Assembly: GCA_013375355.1 (NCBI GenBank)
Contig: JABXJV010000529.1
Coordinates: 1-25,208 of the forward strand
Direction: 5' to 3'
Origin: Candidatus Helarchaeota archaeon
GTDB taxonomy: Archaea; Asgardarchaeota; Lokiarchaeia; Helarchaeales; JABXJV01
Length of the DNA stretch: 25,208 bases
Part shown: piece by piece, positions 24,610-25,208 of the stretch
Numbering within the stretch: position 1 is the stretch's first letter
Layout: each line of letters opens with the position of its first letter
Program-made: the position numbers and the translations under genes
Notes under the pieces: model-generated
What the model saw: the letters and a program-made list of their open reading frames with translations, nothing else
Told to the model about the DNA's origin: nothing
Databases searched by the model: none

Positions 24610-25088
24610 ATGAGTAAAGAAATTGAAAAAAGAAAGATGGGTATCCATTTTTTAGACCCATCCCTGTAAAGAAAAAAGAAGAAGTGGAGGAAGGTCCTTA
24701 TGAGATAATGGAAAAAAAATTTAGTCAAATCTCTTCCTATATTAAGGGTTGGAACGCAGAGATGATTGAAGAACTGATCTTATTCTTAATTAGGAGGATA
24801 AAACAAATGGTAAAAGGTAAATATAAAGAAGAAGATGATGAAGATCCTTACGCGAGTAAGAATGATATCGTAATTTTCATCAAGGGATGGGAAGTAGAAA
24901 AACTCGAAGAACTTATCTTATTCTTAATTAAGAGAATAGAAAAAGGGATCAAGGATGGATATAAACTTATTATCTCAAAATATGTTGATAAAATGAAAGA
25001 AATGAAGAAAGAACTGATTAAAGCTGGTTCAACTACACCACCATATTTTAATAATTCCATTCGTTATGGTGTTTACAAACAAGATTAG
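24610..25088 (+). CDS. Precursor-like peptide D, enlarged; requires -1 frameshift to read whole
   Basis: ATG 24610, with gagg at 24599-24602, begins MSKEIEK. In the starting frame it stops at 24667-24669 after 19 codons. A -1 shift at the A6G run (24626-24632) gives MSKEIEKKKDGYPFFRPIPV and continues for 159 residues to the C-terminal NSIRYGVYKQD, restoring both family motifs. The body holds two copies of a 35-residue amphipathic helical unit (YIKGWNAEMIEELILFLIRR and FIKGWEVEKLEELILFLIKR), followed by a Lys-rich helix. Without the shift, the body could start only at GTG 24684 and would lack the GYPF segment. The break may be a sequencing error, a pseudogenising deletion, or programmed slippage. 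Confidence 0.7.
24626..24632 (+). other. A6G run at the frame break in peptide D
   Basis: The heptamer aaaaaag lies exactly where a -1 shift restores the GYPF motif. In the zero frame it is read GAA AAA AGA. Homopolymer runs are common sites of both polymerase slippage and assembly error. Confidence 0.7.
24714..24951 (+). repeat. Internal duplication in peptide D
   Basis: Two coding units of about 105 nt contain ggttgg.a.gcagagatgat and gggatgggaagtagaaaaac. They share gaactgatcttattcttaat and gaacttatcttattcttaat, about 126 nt apart. They encode the two IKGW...EELILFLI(R/K)RI helices. Confidence 0.75.
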
Positions 25089-25112
25089 TTTGGAGTTTAT
25101 AAACAAGATTAA
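25065..25112 (+). repeat. Tandem duplication of the YGVYKQD-stop coding end
   Basis: Two consecutive 24-nt units, separated only by the TAG stop of peptide D that ends the first unit, encode YGVYKQD-TAG and FGVYKQD-TAA. They are in the same frame and differ at a few positions. Reading through TAG would yield a product with two motif copies. Confidence 0.8.
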
Positions 25113-25125
25113 ATAAGGAATATTA

Positions 25126-25208
25126 ATGAATTATCAACTTGAATGTGCAATTTGGGAATTTACTTTAGAATGTAATTTGAGATGTTCTCATTGTGGTTCA
25201 TCAGCAGG
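25126..25208 (+). CDS. Radical SAM enzyme, probable peptide maturase (partial, N-terminus only)
   Basis: ATG 25126, preceded by an aagga element, opens a frame that runs off the window after 27 codons. It contains the radical SAM cluster motif CNLRCSHCG (Cys16, Cys20, Cys23; CxxxCxxC), which binds the [4Fe-4S] cluster. The preceding WEFTLE and following GSSAG are typical of SPASM-type peptide and protein maturases. The gene follows four small peptide genes on the same strand with only 37 nt to peptide D, which supports a maturase role. The C-terminal SPASM or Twitch domain cannot be seen here. Confidence 0.8.
   Translation, partial: MNYQLECAIWEFTLECNLRCSHCGSSA

Noticed and set aside
1..25208. 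tRNA, rRNA, transposase, integrase or replication origin
   Set aside because: I looked for T-loop GTTCRA boxes, DDE or tyrosine-recombinase motifs and terminal inverted repeats and saw none that hold up.

Overview
The window is AT-rich, mostly near 30% GC by eye, with closely packed genes on both strands. It is most likely archaeal, and an Asgard (Lokiarchaeia-like) lineage is my best guess. The evidence is GAGG-type ribosome binding sites, TATA boxes of archaeal type, frequent TTG/GTG starts, a DTGF-type clan AA protease of the archaeal AF_0612 kind, and a mix of TPR, Kelch, flotillin and large oxidoreductase genes. No rRNA, tRNA, CRISPR array or transposase is visible, so the lineage call is inference.

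Layout. Positions 1-1243 (minus) hold the N-terminal part of an exported protein with two tandem Ig-like domains followed by Kelch-type repeats; it runs off the left edge. A related Kelch locus at 6238-7649 (minus) is broken by an in-frame TGA and a frameshift. Between them lie a DMT-family transporter (minus), an overlapping winged-helix/aspartic-protease pair (plus), a nucleotidyltransferase, an aldo/keto reductase and an orphan HicB-like protein (all minus). A GH51-type arabinofuranosidase (7714-9264, minus) is divergent from a plus-strand block: a CocE/NonD-type hydrolase, a fused desaturase-like/GltD-like Fe-S flavoprotein, an unknown membrane protein, and an NfeD-flotillin pair. A small membrane protein (minus) follows.

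The right third is dominated by TPR proteins. Three paralogues (18007-19023, 20458-21462, 21548-22582) are interrupted by a lipocalin-like small protein and a second aldo/keto reductase on the minus strand. The third TPR gene overlaps a SAM-dependent methyltransferase that itself has a TPR-like C-terminus.

The most interesting region is 23913-25208. Four consecutive short, lysine/proline-rich genes share an N-terminal K(R/K/D)GYP(F/Y) motif and a C-terminal YGVY motif, and they lead into a radical SAM gene (CxxxCxxC) cut by the window edge. This is the architecture of a ribosomally synthesised, radical-SAM-modified peptide (RiPP) system. I do not recognise the precursor family. Its YGVY ending recalls the CGVY ending of the mycofactocin precursor MftA. 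The fourth precursor is enlarged by an internal helical duplication, needs a -1 frameshift at an A6G run to join its leader motif to its body, and is followed in frame, just past a TAG stop, by a second copy of its C-terminal motif. The adjacent methyltransferase and TPR genes may be tailoring or scaffolding partners, but that is inference.
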